Assembly (NCBI GenBank): GCA_044448685.1
Contig: JBIOHC010000001.1
Location: 124,001-188,000 of the forward strand
Length of the DNA: 64,000 bases
Reading direction: 5' to 3'
DNA from: Palsa-965 sp044448685
GTDB taxonomy: Bacteria; Bacteroidota; Bacteroidia; Palsa-965
Part shown: in pieces, positions 53,831-62,015 of the stretch
How positions within the stretch are numbered: the first letter of the stretch is position 1
How the letters are laid out: every line of letters begins with the position of its first letter
The notes under the pieces: model-generated
Seen by the model: the letters and a program-made list of their open reading frames with translations, nothing else
What the model was told of the DNA's origin: nothing
Database searches by the model: none
Made by a program: the position numbers and the translations under genes

Positions 53831-55504
53831 TTATCGATCTGTAAGGCATCCCGTACTTGCACTGCTCACCTGGTTAGCATATTTGAACAGGACACCTTGT
53901 TTAACTTTCAGCTCAGACTGTTTCCATTGCTTTTTCCGTGTTTCCAATTCCTTGGGCGAAACTTCGACATCTATTCTATTTGAAAGGGCATCGATCCGTA
54001 TCATATCACCGTTTTTAATCAAAGCTATCGGTCCGCCGTCAAATGCTTCGGGACAGATATGTCCTACCACAAAACCGTGTGTTCCACCTGAGAAACGTCC
54101 ATCGGTGATGAGGGCTACAGAATTTCCAAGACCGGCTCCTATCAGTGCAGAGGTTGGTTTCAGCATTTCAGGCATTCCGGGGCCGCCTTTAGGCCCTTCA
54201 TTCCGTATAACAACCACCTGTCCTGCTTTAACTTTTTCTTCTCTTATACTACTGATACAATCAAATTCGTTTTCAAAAACATTGGCGGGGCCCAGAAACA
54301 ATTCACCTTCTTTTCCTGTGATCTTGGCCACAGATCCTTGTGGAGCAAGGTTCCCATAAAGGATGGAAAGATGCCCGGTTTCTTTCACGGGGTTGTTCAC
54401 AGGCCTTATTACATCTTGTCCGGCTTTGAGCGGAGCAACTCTATCCAGGTTTTCTGACATGGTTTTGCCAGTAACCGTTATGCAGGACCCATCCAGTAGT
54501 TTATGTTCCAGCAGGTATTTCATCAGAGCCGGAATACCGCCTATGGCGAAGAGATCTTCCATCAGATATTTACCGCTGGGTTTCAGATCAGCAAGCAGGG
54601 GGGTGCGGTTATTGATCCTTTTTACATCTTCGAGATCAAAAGGGATACCGGCTGTACGCGCCATGGCCACAAGGTGCAATACTGAATTTGTTGACCCACC
54701 CAGCACAATGGCTACAGTAAGCGCATTTTCAAATGCAGCCTTTGACAGAATGTCTGATGGTTTGATATCTTTTTCCAGCAGCACTTTCAGGTATTTGCCG
54801 GCATTCAGACATTCTTCTTTTTTCTCCTTACTAAGCGCAGGATTTGAGGAGCTGTAAGGCAGACTCAGTCCAAGGGCTTCAATAGCCGATGACATGGTAT
54901 TGGCCGTATACATACCACCGCAGGCTCCGGCACCCGGGCAGGCATTCTGTATCACGCCTTTGAAATCTTCTTCAGTGATTGTCTTTCCGTATTTCTGACC
55001 CAGGGCTTCAAATGCTGAAACAATATTGAGTTTGTTGCCTTTATAGTTTCCGGATGCTATCGTACCTCCGTAAATCATCAGGGATGGCCTGTTAACCCTT
55101 GTCATGGCCATAACCATGCCCGGCATATTCTTATCGCAACCGGCTATGGTGATGAGGCCGTCATAATAATGCGCTGCAGTAACCGATTCGACAGAGTCAG
55201 CTATCAATTCACGTGATACCAGCGAGTAACGCATACCCTCCGTACCGTTTGTTATTCCATCACTGATACCGATGGTGGTGAACTGAAGTCCTACTTGTCC
55301 GTTTTTTTGTACACCTTCCTTGACCCATGCCGAGAGCCCGTTCAGATGCATATTGCAGGTATTGCCTTCGTACCAGGTAGAGGCTATACCGACTTGAGCT
55401 TTGTTCATATCGGCTTCTGTAAGTCCTATGCCGTAAAGCATAGCCTGTGAAGCTGGCTGACTTTCATCCTGGGTCAGGGTCTGGCTGTATTTGTTGAGTT
55501 TCAT
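53831..55504 (-). CDS. ilvD: Dihydroxy-acid dehydratase
   Basis: The 557-aa enzyme dehydrates dihydroxy acids to branched-chain oxoacids. Three Cys fit a [2Fe-2S] cluster: Cys50 in GNTCNMHLNGL, Cys123 in AGCDKNMPGM and Cys195 in CPGAGACGGMYTANTM. The C-terminal GRFSGGTHGFVVGHICPEA segment is intact. Its ATG overlaps the ilvE stop (ATGA), which indicates coupling. Confidence 0.96.
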   Translation of the reverse strand: MKLNKYSQTLTQDESQPASQAMLYGIGLTEADMNKAQVGIASTWYEGNTCNMHLNGLSAWVKEGVQKNGQVGLQFTTIGISDGITNGTEGMRYSLVSRELIADSVESVTAAHYYDGLITIAGCDKNMPGMVMAMTRVNRPSLMIYGGTIASGNYKGNKLNIVSAFEALGQKYGKTITEEDFKGVIQNACPGAGACGGMYTANTMSSAIEALGLSLPYSSSNPALSKEKKEECLNAGKYLKVLLEKDIKPSDILSKAAFENALTVAIVLGGSTNSVLHLVAMARTAGIPFDLEDVKRINNRTPLLADLKPSGKYLMEDLFAIGGIPALMKYLLEHKLLDGSCITVTGKTMSENLDRVAPLKAGQDVIRPVNNPVKETGHLSILYGNLAPQGSVAKITGKEGELFLGPANVFENEFDCISSIREEKVKAGQVVVIRNEGPKGGPGMPEMLKPTSALIGAGLGNSVALITDGRFSGGTHGFVVGHICPEAFDGGPIALIKNGDMIRIDALSNRIDVEVSPKELETRKKQWKQSELKVKQGVLFKYANQVSSASTGCLTDR

Positions 55505-56394
55505 ATTACGAGTGAAAAATTTCCATATTCATTGTGAGCAACCCTTTGTGCGTATTTAGCCTGTAATACCGCCCCGAGTGAATCTTCCCAGGAAAGGCGG
55601 AAAGGAATCCTGTCAAGGGAGGCGATACCGGCTACTTCAGCTGCTGTACCGGTAAAGAAGGAACTGTCAGCGCCATGTACATCTTCCGGTGTTGAATATT
55701 TTTCAACCAGTTTAAGATCCAGCTCTTTGCAGAGTTCGAAGATCGTAGCCCGGGTTATACCGGGAAGAATATTTCCTGAGGGGGCTGTATATAATACCTG
55801 ATCTTTCTCAAAGAAAAAATTAGCTCCGGGCCCTTCTGCCATAAACCCGTTGGCATCAAGTAATACAGCCTCGTCAAAACCTTTTTGCCTGGCTTCTGTA
55901 GTAGCAAGTATGGAATTGATATAATGCCCGGTTACCTTGGCATCTACATGGCAGGATTTAGGATTCGGACGTTGATACGAAGAGGTCATTATATCAAGCA
56001 TTTTTGATCCAAGGTATTTATCCCATTCCCAGGCACAGAGGAAGAAATGGACTTCCTCCGCAGGGGTAAGCGACATATTGGCTCCCGGATATACCAGTGG
56101 ACGTATATATGCATTGCGGAGATCATTTCTTTCAAGGAGCTCATAGGTGAGTACAATGAGCTCATCAACGGAATAGTCCAGCTTAAGATGCATCTTTTCT
56201 GCCGAATAAAGCAGGCGCTCATAATGTTCCTTTGCTTTAAATATCCGGACCCCGTCTGTGGTGGAATAAGCACGTATCCCTTCAAATACAGCACTGCCAT
56301 AGTGCATACTCTGATTGTAGGGACTTACCATCAGGTCTTTGGCTTTTTGCCAGGTGCCGTCAAAATAAACAAGTGTTCGGTCTGTGTAGTACAT
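55501..56394 (-). CDS. ilvE: Branched-chain amino-acid aminotransferase
   Basis: The 297-aa PLP enzyme makes the last step for valine, isoleucine and leucine. The ATG at 56394 gives MYYTDRTLVYFDGTW, the usual family start. An ATG at 56415 is in frame, but it directly abuts the attenuator T run. SMHYGSAVFEGIRAY, the PLP lysine in DAKVTGHYINSILA, EGPGANFFFEKD and ILPGITRATIF are present. It opens the ilv operon just after the attenuator. Confidence 0.95.
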   Translation of the reverse strand: MYYTDRTLVYFDGTWQKAKDLMVSPYNQSMHYGSAVFEGIRAYSTTDGVRIFKAKEHYERLLYSAEKMHLKLDYSVDELIVLTYELLERNDLRNAYIRPLVYPGANMSLTPAEEVHFFLCAWEWDKYLGSKMLDIMTSSYQRPNPKSCHVDAKVTGHYINSILATTEARQKGFDEAVLLDANGFMAEGPGANFFFEKDQVLYTAPSGNILPGITRATIFELCKELDLKLVEKYSTPEDVHGADSSFFTGTAAEVAGIASLDRIPFRLSWEDSLGAVLQAKYAQRVAHNEYGNFSLVI

Positions 56395-56416
56395 ATGTGT
56401 CAGTTTAGTATTCATA

Positions 56417-56453
56417 TAAAAAATAAAAGCCTTTCCGTTGAGGAAAGGCTTTT
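56417..56453 (-). terminator. Attenuator terminator before ilvE
   Basis: On the minus strand, AAAAGCCTTTCC (56453-56442) pairs perfectly over 12 bp with GGAAAGGCTTTT (56436-56425) around a 5-nt loop, followed by ATTTTTTAT. It lies 2 to 38 bp before the longest possible ilvE frame. It would stop transcription of the whole operon unless its 5' arm is captured by the upstream antiterminator arm. Confidence 0.9.
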
Positions 56454-56455
56454 GG

Positions 56456-56479
56456 TGATGTCAAATCATTACCCTTTCC
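56456..56479 (-). promoter_or_regulatory. Antiterminator arm of the ilv attenuator
   Basis: GGAAAGG (56479-56473, minus strand), 2 nt after the leader stop codon, is complementary to CCTTTCC of the terminator 5' arm (56448-56442). A short inner stem TGAT/ATCA (56468-56465 with 56459-56456) would extend the alternative hairpin. The terminator 3' arm repeats the same GGAAAGG, so the two hairpins are mutually exclusive. Confidence 0.75.
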
Positions 56480-56480
56480 G

Positions 56481-56528
56481 TCAGTTGACAGGTGGAATAA
56501 TGACGATTACATTGCTAAAATTCTTCAT
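56481..56528 (-). CDS. ilv leader peptide, 15 aa
   Basis: The frame from the ATG at 56528 reads MKNFSNVIVIIPPVN and ends in TGA at 56483-56481. Six of the 15 residues are Val or Ile, five of them consecutive at positions 7-11. A ribosome stalled there would leave the antiterminator arm free; one reaching the stop codon would cover it. It is too short for standard gene finders. The position between a consensus promoter and a perfect terminator makes a chance origin unlikely. Confidence 0.82.
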   Translation of the reverse strand: MKNFSNVIVIIPPVN

Positions 56529-56548
56529 GACATTTTAATATTCTGGAG

Positions 56549-56577
56549 CAAATATAAATGAAATGATATTCGTGCAA
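56549..56577 (-). promoter_or_regulatory. Promoter of the ilv operon
   Basis: On the minus strand, TTG (56577-56575), an 18-nt spacer and TATATTTG (56556-56549) fully match the Bacteroidota consensus. The predicted start is near 56542, about 14 nt before the leader ATG. From 56578 to 56746 nothing else was seen. Confidence 0.75.
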
Positions 56578-56746
56578 CACAAAATCAGAACAATATTCAG
56601 GAAGTCTGAATTTGGGCACTACCTCGGAATGCTTGAGAAAATGTATTTATATTATACTAATAATTAGATAATTACCCATATAAAGCTGAGCATTTATAGG
56701 GAGTCTGAAACCTAATAGTGAAGTAGAAGTGGGTCAAGCTTCTTCC

Positions 56747-58240
56747 TTATTGTTCTCCGGTTTTTTGGATGCTCATGACTGTGATGCCCTGATCCTGAAC
56801 GCAAGTGGTTTTAAATAACCCGGGTGTTTCCTGAAATTGTTTAAGAAATGCGGCAATGCTGCCATCGTTGAATGAAAAAGAATAATCAGGTACTGCTACC
56901 CAGTCATTGTCTGACCAGATAAAAACAGCCACCTTTCTTATGAGTAATGCTTCAGACCCCGAATGCTGTATTCCCAGTTCTGTTTTTTCCTTTTTAAGAT
57001 TTAGTGTATCAACGAGTGTATACATTTTGTATTCTTCTGAACGAATGGCATTGGTTCCCGACATTTTATTGCCGACAATACGCTGACCATTATCTCTTCG
57101 GATGAAAAGGCTGCCTTCCCCTCCCGTATGCCGGACACGCGCTTCCACTTCATATTTAATGATGACCTGTTTTCGGTTGGAAAGAGAAAAAGGAGCTGAA
57201 AGTCTGGCATAATAATATCCTGGGCGTACGATATTCAGAGATGCATGGGTTTTACGGAAGGAGACAATTCCGTCAAAGCATTGAGTAATATGCAGCGGGA
57301 TGTGACAGGCCATCGCATTTCTTTCGGGATCATAATTGCTGCCTATGTTGTAACATTTTTCAATAGCTTCCCCTATTTCACCCAGGGCATTTGCATTAGA
57401 GGAGAAATCTACAAAATATGTTGATTGGGGAAGGTGATATAGAATATTCGTCAGGGAATTAGGGGGGCAGTCATTCACACTCCAGTCCTGACGTTCATAA
57501 TTAGGCCAACGGTTGGCAGTGAAGTTCAGGCTGTCGCTTAGCAATCCCAGTGCATAATACTTGTTTCCGATCATTGAATTCAGAAACGAGCCCATACACA
57601 GGTTTGTTTTAAAATATTCCGACCGGGATATATGCCCGTTATGGGCCAGCAGGATAATTTTGTTCCCCTGGGTTTTGGAAAGTGCTTCACGCACGTTGAC
57701 GGCCATAAGGCTATCGTGCTGATTAAGATCCTTTATTACAGTTCCGATACTGACATCAATACCAGTAATTGTTATGGAGGAAGATATATTAGTCTTGTTA
57801 TATGTTTTGAGCCACTTAAGCAGATCCAGAAACTCCGGGGTTTTCCAGATCCAGTATTCCACCTTCACCAGTTCTTTTTCCGCATCACAGGTTTCTGCCG
57901 GGTCAATAATCTTGTTCAGATGAACGGCACTGAGTGGACTGCACTCCATAGCAATTGTCCGATAATTCAATTTTTGTATCAGCAACTTTATCAGGGCCGA
58001 TTTAAAAACGGTGAATTCAAGGGTGCCATGTGTGGCTTCACCTAGACCAACTACTGATTTATTTTCAAATAGAGCGAGTACGGCCTTTTCCGTGTTGGGA
58101 GAAAATAGGTTCACTGAATCAAGGGAAACGGGTATGGCATTTTGATTCAGGAATTCGGCTTTGGTTGGTCCGGTCTGAGGAAAAAGAAAACCGGAAATCA
58201 ACAAGAATAACAGTAAGAATAATTTTGGTAAAGAAGTCAT
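56747..58240 (-). CDS. Secreted erythromycin-esterase-family protein
   Basis: The 497-aa protein has a signal peptide (MTSLPKLFLLLFLLISGFLF). Motifs of the erythromycin esterase superfamily are visible: VVGLGEATHGTLEFTVFK (Glu68, His71), IAMECSPLSAV (Glu99) and LLAHNGHISRSEYF. The family includes EreA-type macrolide esterases, but also uncharacterised secreted hydrolases, so resistance should not be assumed. The C-terminal third (from about 330) looks like an added beta-sandwich. It is the last gene of the AlgJ/MBOAT unit, 3 bp after the GyrI-like gene. Confidence 0.78.
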   Translation of the reverse strand: MTSLPKLFLLLFLLISGFLFPQTGPTKAEFLNQNAIPVSLDSVNLFSPNTEKAVLALFENKSVVGLGEATHGTLEFTVFKSALIKLLIQKLNYRTIAMECSPLSAVHLNKIIDPAETCDAEKELVKVEYWIWKTPEFLDLLKWLKTYNKTNISSSITITGIDVSIGTVIKDLNQHDSLMAVNVREALSKTQGNKIILLAHNGHISRSEYFKTNLCMGSFLNSMIGNKYYALGLLSDSLNFTANRWPNYERQDWSVNDCPPNSLTNILYHLPQSTYFVDFSSNANALGEIGEAIEKCYNIGSNYDPERNAMACHIPLHITQCFDGIVSFRKTHASLNIVRPGYYYARLSAPFSLSNRKQVIIKYEVEARVRHTGGEGSLFIRRDNGQRIVGNKMSGTNAIRSEEYKMYTLVDTLNLKKEKTELGIQHSGSEALLIRKVAVFIWSDNDWVAVPDYSFSFNDGSIAAFLKQFQETPGLFKTTCVQDQGITVMSIQKTGEQ

Positions 58241-58243
58241 ACG

Positions 58244-58651
58244 TTATTTTAAGCGGATCATGCATCGCACGTCATTCTCTCCTACATACTCTTCCACGCA
58301 ATAGCCATTCGGGTCTTTATCGGGCAAGACAAGAAGTTCAGCAAACGCCTTCCCAATGGAAGGAATGTCTTTCATAAAATCCTTCAATTCTATGGCTTTG
58401 TAATTTCCCTTGGGAATTATCAGTGTCTCAAATCCAAGACGAGCTCCTTCCCCTTTGAGAAGTTCTTCGGTTGCGGCTTTATAGGAAATTCCAGAATTAC
58501 CTTCGGGACGGGAAAGACCAAAAAACCGTCTTCCTGCCGTTTGTTGAACAGTGTCACGCAATTGCTGATGAGCGGCCATGACTCCATTGGGAAATGAAGC
58601 GGCCTGTACATAAATTAGGATGATGTCTCTATCAAGGATATAGTTTTCCAT
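58244..58651 (-). CDS. GyrI-like small-molecule-binding protein
   Basis: The 135-aa protein lacks a DNA-binding domain. Its pattern (ILIYVQAASFPNGVMAAHQQ, RRFFGLSRPEGN, TLIIPKGNYKAIEL, GYCVEEYVGENDVRCMIRL) fits the GyrI-like/effector-binding fold that binds small ligands or acts as a stand-alone hydrolase. It sits 13 bp after the MBOAT gene and 3 bp before the esterase homologue. Its exact role is unknown; a ligand-handling role tied to the acylation unit is inferred. Confidence 0.6.
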   Translation of the reverse strand: MENYILDRDIILIYVQAASFPNGVMAAHQQLRDTVQQTAGRRFFGLSRPEGNSGISYKAATEELLKGEGARLGFETLIIPKGNYKAIELKDFMKDIPSIGKAFAELLVLPDKDPNGYCVEEYVGENDVRCMIRLK

Positions 58652-58664
58652 GGTTGTTCGTTTT

Positions 58665-60092
58665 TCAGAATCTAAAATAAATAAAAGGGTTGAAATCTGC
58701 TGATGTAATCGAGCTCAGGGATAAAATAAACAGGAGGAGTGAAACGACTGTTAATACAATATGCCCCGTATTAGCATGAACGTTGCTATACAGCTTATCC
58801 TGCCAGCGTGAAGCACCCGGAATGAGGGTGAAGAAGGAGAACAGCGCTGCCACAGCAAGCAGGGTAACAAAATCCTTTTTGAATGAATAGTTTATAAACT
58901 CTTGTCCATGGCCCAGCAGGGCTTGCAAATAATGTACAGCCTGTGAAAAATGCTCCAGGCGGAAGAAGACCCATCCTGTCAATACCACGAGGAAGGTAAG
59001 GGGCACGCTTATCCATTTGCCGGTTCGTTCGTATACCTTCAGAAGGAATATTTTTTCCAGAATAAGAAATAATCCATGCCAGGCACCCCACAGAATAAAG
59101 TTCCAGGATGCCCCATGCCATAAACCGCTGGCCAGAAAAACAATCCAGAGATTGAGATACAAACGGTATTTGTTTCCGTTTCTGTTTCCGCCAAGAGGAA
59201 TATACAGGTAGTTCCGCATCCAGAGCCCGAGGGTCATATGCCATCTTCTCCAGAATTCGGTGATGCTAGCTGATGTGTATGGATTGTTGAAATTTTCCGG
59301 TAAACGAAAGCCGACCATATTTCCGATGCCTATGGCCATGTCCGAATAGCCGGAAAAATCGAAATAGATCTGAAATGCATAACCCAGAATGCCGGCCCAG
59401 GCACTTAGCATTCCGAGATGGGCAGGATCAGTCATCATCAGGTCATCCGCATACTTCCCAATGACATTGGCAATTAATACTTTTTTCCCCAGTCCAAGTG
59501 CAAAGCGGTAAAAGCCGGAAAGGCGCATGTCGAAGGTTTCGGAATTGCTGCGATCCGTAAGCTGGCCGGCAATTGTATGGTAGCGTACAATAGGACCTGC
59601 AATAAGTTTTGGGAAAAGAAGGATATAGAGGAGGTAGTCGGGGAAACTGCGGAGGGGAGTGTGCACTTTACGGTATACATCAACTACATAGGTGATCGTC
59701 TCAAACGTATAAAAGGATATACCGATAGGCAGGATGAGATTGGCAATGGTGTTTATGTGTAAATTCAGAGGACTCCCTAAATAATTAAAGTTCTGAATAA
59801 AGAAATTTGAGTATTTAAAATAGAAGAGCAGGCTCAGGTTCATGCATACTGAAAGGATGAGGAATAATTTACGCCTGAGCGGTGAGTAGCTCAGGCTCAT
59901 CCACCGGACAAGTTGAAAATCCAGAAAGGTGGTAAAAATAATGACGAAGATAAAGCGCGGAGCACCCCAGCTGTAAAATACAATACTGGCAACAAGCAAC
60001 ACATAGTTTTTATACTTACTCCCAGCAAGAAAGTAGATCAGCAAAAATGCCGGAAGGAAATAAAGTAAAAAAAGACTACTGCTGAAAATCAT
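58665..60092 (-). CDS. MBOAT-family O-acyltransferase (AlgI/DltB-like)
   Basis: The 475-aa polytopic protein has about 11 helices and the MBOAT signature: TSASITEFWRRWHMTLGLWMR, LWIVFLASGLWHGASWNF, with the catalytic His in LWHGASW. AYQIYFDFSGYSDMAIG-like GYAFQIYFDFSGYSDMAIG is also typical. It should move an acyl (often acetyl) group across the membrane onto a cell-surface polysaccharide or similar acceptor. It is paired with the AlgJ-like protein encoded 41 bp upstream. Confidence 0.93.
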   Translation of the reverse strand: MIFSSSLFLLYFLPAFLLIYFLAGSKYKNYVLLVASIVFYSWGAPRFIFVIIFTTFLDFQLVRWMSLSYSPLRRKLFLILSVCMNLSLLFYFKYSNFFIQNFNYLGSPLNLHINTIANLILPIGISFYTFETITYVVDVYRKVHTPLRSFPDYLLYILLFPKLIAGPIVRYHTIAGQLTDRSNSETFDMRLSGFYRFALGLGKKVLIANVIGKYADDLMMTDPAHLGMLSAWAGILGYAFQIYFDFSGYSDMAIGIGNMVGFRLPENFNNPYTSASITEFWRRWHMTLGLWMRNYLYIPLGGNRNGNKYRLYLNLWIVFLASGLWHGASWNFILWGAWHGLFLILEKIFLLKVYERTGKWISVPLTFLVVLTGWVFFRLEHFSQAVHYLQALLGHGQEFINYSFKKDFVTLLAVAALFSFFTLIPGASRWQDKLYSNVHANTGHIVLTVVSLLLFILSLSSITSADFNPFIYFRF

Positions 60093-60133
60093 TTTACTCT
60101 ATTGTCTTGTGTCTAATGTCTTGCCTCTAATGT

Positions 60134-61438
60134 CTAACGTTTCTGATGGTCCCTGTCATAACTATCTGTGGCCTCTTCTTTAAGCAGGGAATCGATCGGA
60201 ATCTTTCGGCTCTCTGCTTGCCTCCTGATATTGTTTAAATATTCTGTATTTCTTTTCATATCCTCTATACGGGCCTGTATATCTTTCAGCCGGGCTTCTT
60301 TGCGTGCCTTCATTCCTGTTCCGGCATGTACGTACAAGTCATAGGCGTCATCGATAAAACCTTCTCCGAGATCAAGCAGGCGGGCATCATTGGCAAAGAG
60401 GATGATGACATCCTGTTGTTCTATTTCCGTTTTAAGGTCTATGAATTCATTCTTAAGTGTTCCATTCACTCCAGGCACATACAGGTCTTTATAATAATAC
60501 CAGAAATGAGGAGAGGTAAAAAGTTGCCCGGCACGCCCGGTGCCGTATATATTCCACAAATAACTGTCGGCAATAATAAGGGCTTTAGGCTTTACTGTAT
60601 TTAAAGTGTCCACCTTTATCAATGGATAAGCCATCCTGAATTTGGAAATAGGGAAGAGCAGATTCATGCCGGTTTCCACATCATCATCCGAGCCTCTTGG
60701 TTTTATATCCCATTCAACATCCGTAATGGATATACGTGGCAGGTCTTTATGACGGAGGGCAGAAATAAACCGTCCCATAGAATCGGCTGATACCTCGGCC
60801 CCATACAGGCTCCAGTGTATGCCTGTTTTGGGAAAGAGAGGATAGGGTGACTTGGCTTTGAGCGTGCATAAATAGCTGCACATGTCCAGCAATGGAATTC
60901 CGGATCCTTTAAGCCTATCACGGTAGCATTCATAATTCGTGATTTTTTTTGTCTGTACCGGAAGAGCAGGCAGGAATTCCGGAAAGAACATTCCTTTGCC
61001 TGGCACAAACATGAGCAGGAGGGTGATGTTTTTTTTCTGAAGCGTATCCTGAATCACTTTCAGTTTACATATGTTTTCTTCAATCAGGGAATCTCCGATG
61101 AAGTCAGTGCCATACCAGGAATTGACATAGCCGTCACCATACAGATAGTTACCCTTCCCTATGATAACCGAAATAGCTCTGGCTTCATTATAAAGAGAAA
61201 ACGCAAGTTGGTTGTTGATGCGGACACAGGTGGATCGGAAGCCGAAATTTTCATTCAGGTATTTCTCCTGCCGTGTTTGATATGCCCCATCCAGCCAGTT
61301 ATTAATGGTAAAAGGTTCGGGAAGGGTTTTGGAATAGACGCCGCTGAGGTCTTTTGTTTTTACCAGGCTAAACTCCTGCTGTAAAAGCGGAATGAAAAGG
61401 AAGAGCAGGATGATGCCGGCAAGAATTTTTCTCAGCAT
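60134..61438 (-). CDS. AlgJ/DltD-like SGNH-fold acetylation partner
   Basis: The 434-aa protein has one N-terminal membrane helix (MLRKILAGIILLFLFIPLL) from the ATG at 61438; an in-frame ATG 12 codons upstream is possible. The periplasmic body has KYLNENFGFRSTCVRINNQL, GKGNYLYGDGYVNSWYG, TGIHWSLYGAEVSAD and KALIIADSYLWNIYGTG, which fit AlgJ/AlgX-type proteins; the ADSY and HWS segments supply the Ser and His/Asp-like residues of that fold. It would receive the acyl group from the MBOAT protein. Tandem 14-bp repeats (TCTTG..TCTAATG) at 60105-60132 lie in the short gap to the MBOAT gene. Confidence 0.8.
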   Translation of the reverse strand: MLRKILAGIILLFLFIPLLQQEFSLVKTKDLSGVYSKTLPEPFTINNWLDGAYQTRQEKYLNENFGFRSTCVRINNQLAFSLYNEARAISVIIGKGNYLYGDGYVNSWYGTDFIGDSLIEENICKLKVIQDTLQKKNITLLLMFVPGKGMFFPEFLPALPVQTKKITNYECYRDRLKGSGIPLLDMCSYLCTLKAKSPYPLFPKTGIHWSLYGAEVSADSMGRFISALRHKDLPRISITDVEWDIKPRGSDDDVETGMNLLFPISKFRMAYPLIKVDTLNTVKPKALIIADSYLWNIYGTGRAGQLFTSPHFWYYYKDLYVPGVNGTLKNEFIDLKTEIEQQDVIILFANDARLLDLGEGFIDDAYDLYVHAGTGMKARKEARLKDIQARIEDMKRNTEYLNNIRRQAESRKIPIDSLLKEEATDSYDRDHQKR

Positions 61439-61503
61439 CAGCAGTCTGAACGGGCGGGTGAAACCATTGCGCAATTTACGGAATTGGAATCACCTGTGCC
61501 ACA

Positions 61504-61538
61504 CAAACAAAAAGGCCTTCATTTGCATGAAGGCCTTT
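61504..61538 (-). terminator. Terminator of the HU gene
   Basis: On the minus strand, AAAGGCCTTCAT (61538-61527) pairs perfectly over 12 bp with ATGAAGGCCTTT (61522-61511) around a 4-nt loop, followed by TTTGTTTG. It separates hup from the acylation operon. Confidence 0.9.
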
Positions 61539-61556
61539 CTTATAAAACTGTTATGA

Positions 61557-61832
61557 TTACTTGTTTACAGTCTTTTTCAGTTCAGCACCTGCTTTGAATT
61601 TAGCAACTTTCTTAGCAGCGATCTTGATAGTTTTACCGTTAGAAGGATTTCTTCCGGTTCTTGCAGCACGTTTAGCTACAGAGAAAGAACCAAAACCAAC
61701 CAGCGCAACACGGTCACCTTTTTTCAGGGCTTTAGTAGTAGCGTTGATGAAACCATCCAGAGCACGACCTGCATCGGCTTTAGAAATTTTGGCATGTGTT
61801 GCAATTGAATCAATGAGTTCTGACTTGTTCAT
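61557..61832 (-). CDS. hup: HU-family DNA-binding protein
   Basis: The 91-aa nucleoid protein starts MNKSELIDSIATHAKISKAD and has the family core GDRVALVGFGSFSVAKRAA, GRNPSNGK and the C-terminal FKAGAELKKTVNK. It bends and compacts DNA as a dimer. It has its own promoter and terminator. Confidence 0.96.
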   Translation of the reverse strand: MNKSELIDSIATHAKISKADAGRALDGFINATTKALKKGDRVALVGFGSFSVAKRAARTGRNPSNGKTIKIAAKKVAKFKAGAELKKTVNK

Positions 61833-61868
61833 GTTTGTTGATTTTTAGTACTGTTGGATTAATTTCCA

Positions 61869-61897
61869 CTAAAGTATAAAACGTCTGGAATAATCAA
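61869..61897 (-). promoter_or_regulatory. Near-consensus promoter of hup
   Basis: On the minus strand, TTG (61897-61895), an 18-nt spacer and TACTTTAG (61876-61869) match the consensus except for the last two bases of the -7 box. It lies about 37 bp upstream of the start codon. Confidence 0.5.
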
Positions 61898-62015
61898 CTA
61901 TTTTAGAGAGGAAATCGTCGGAAAACCTTACAATCACGCATTTTCCGGGTTGAGGCCAATTACCTCCTGCCTGATTAAGCCCATTTTTTCTATCTTTCGC
62001 CTCCTTAAGCCAACA

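Noticed and set aside
60105..60132. Two tandem 14-bp repeats as a regulatory site
   Set aside because: They lie inside a 41-bp gap within one transcript and overlap no promoter; likely replication slippage.
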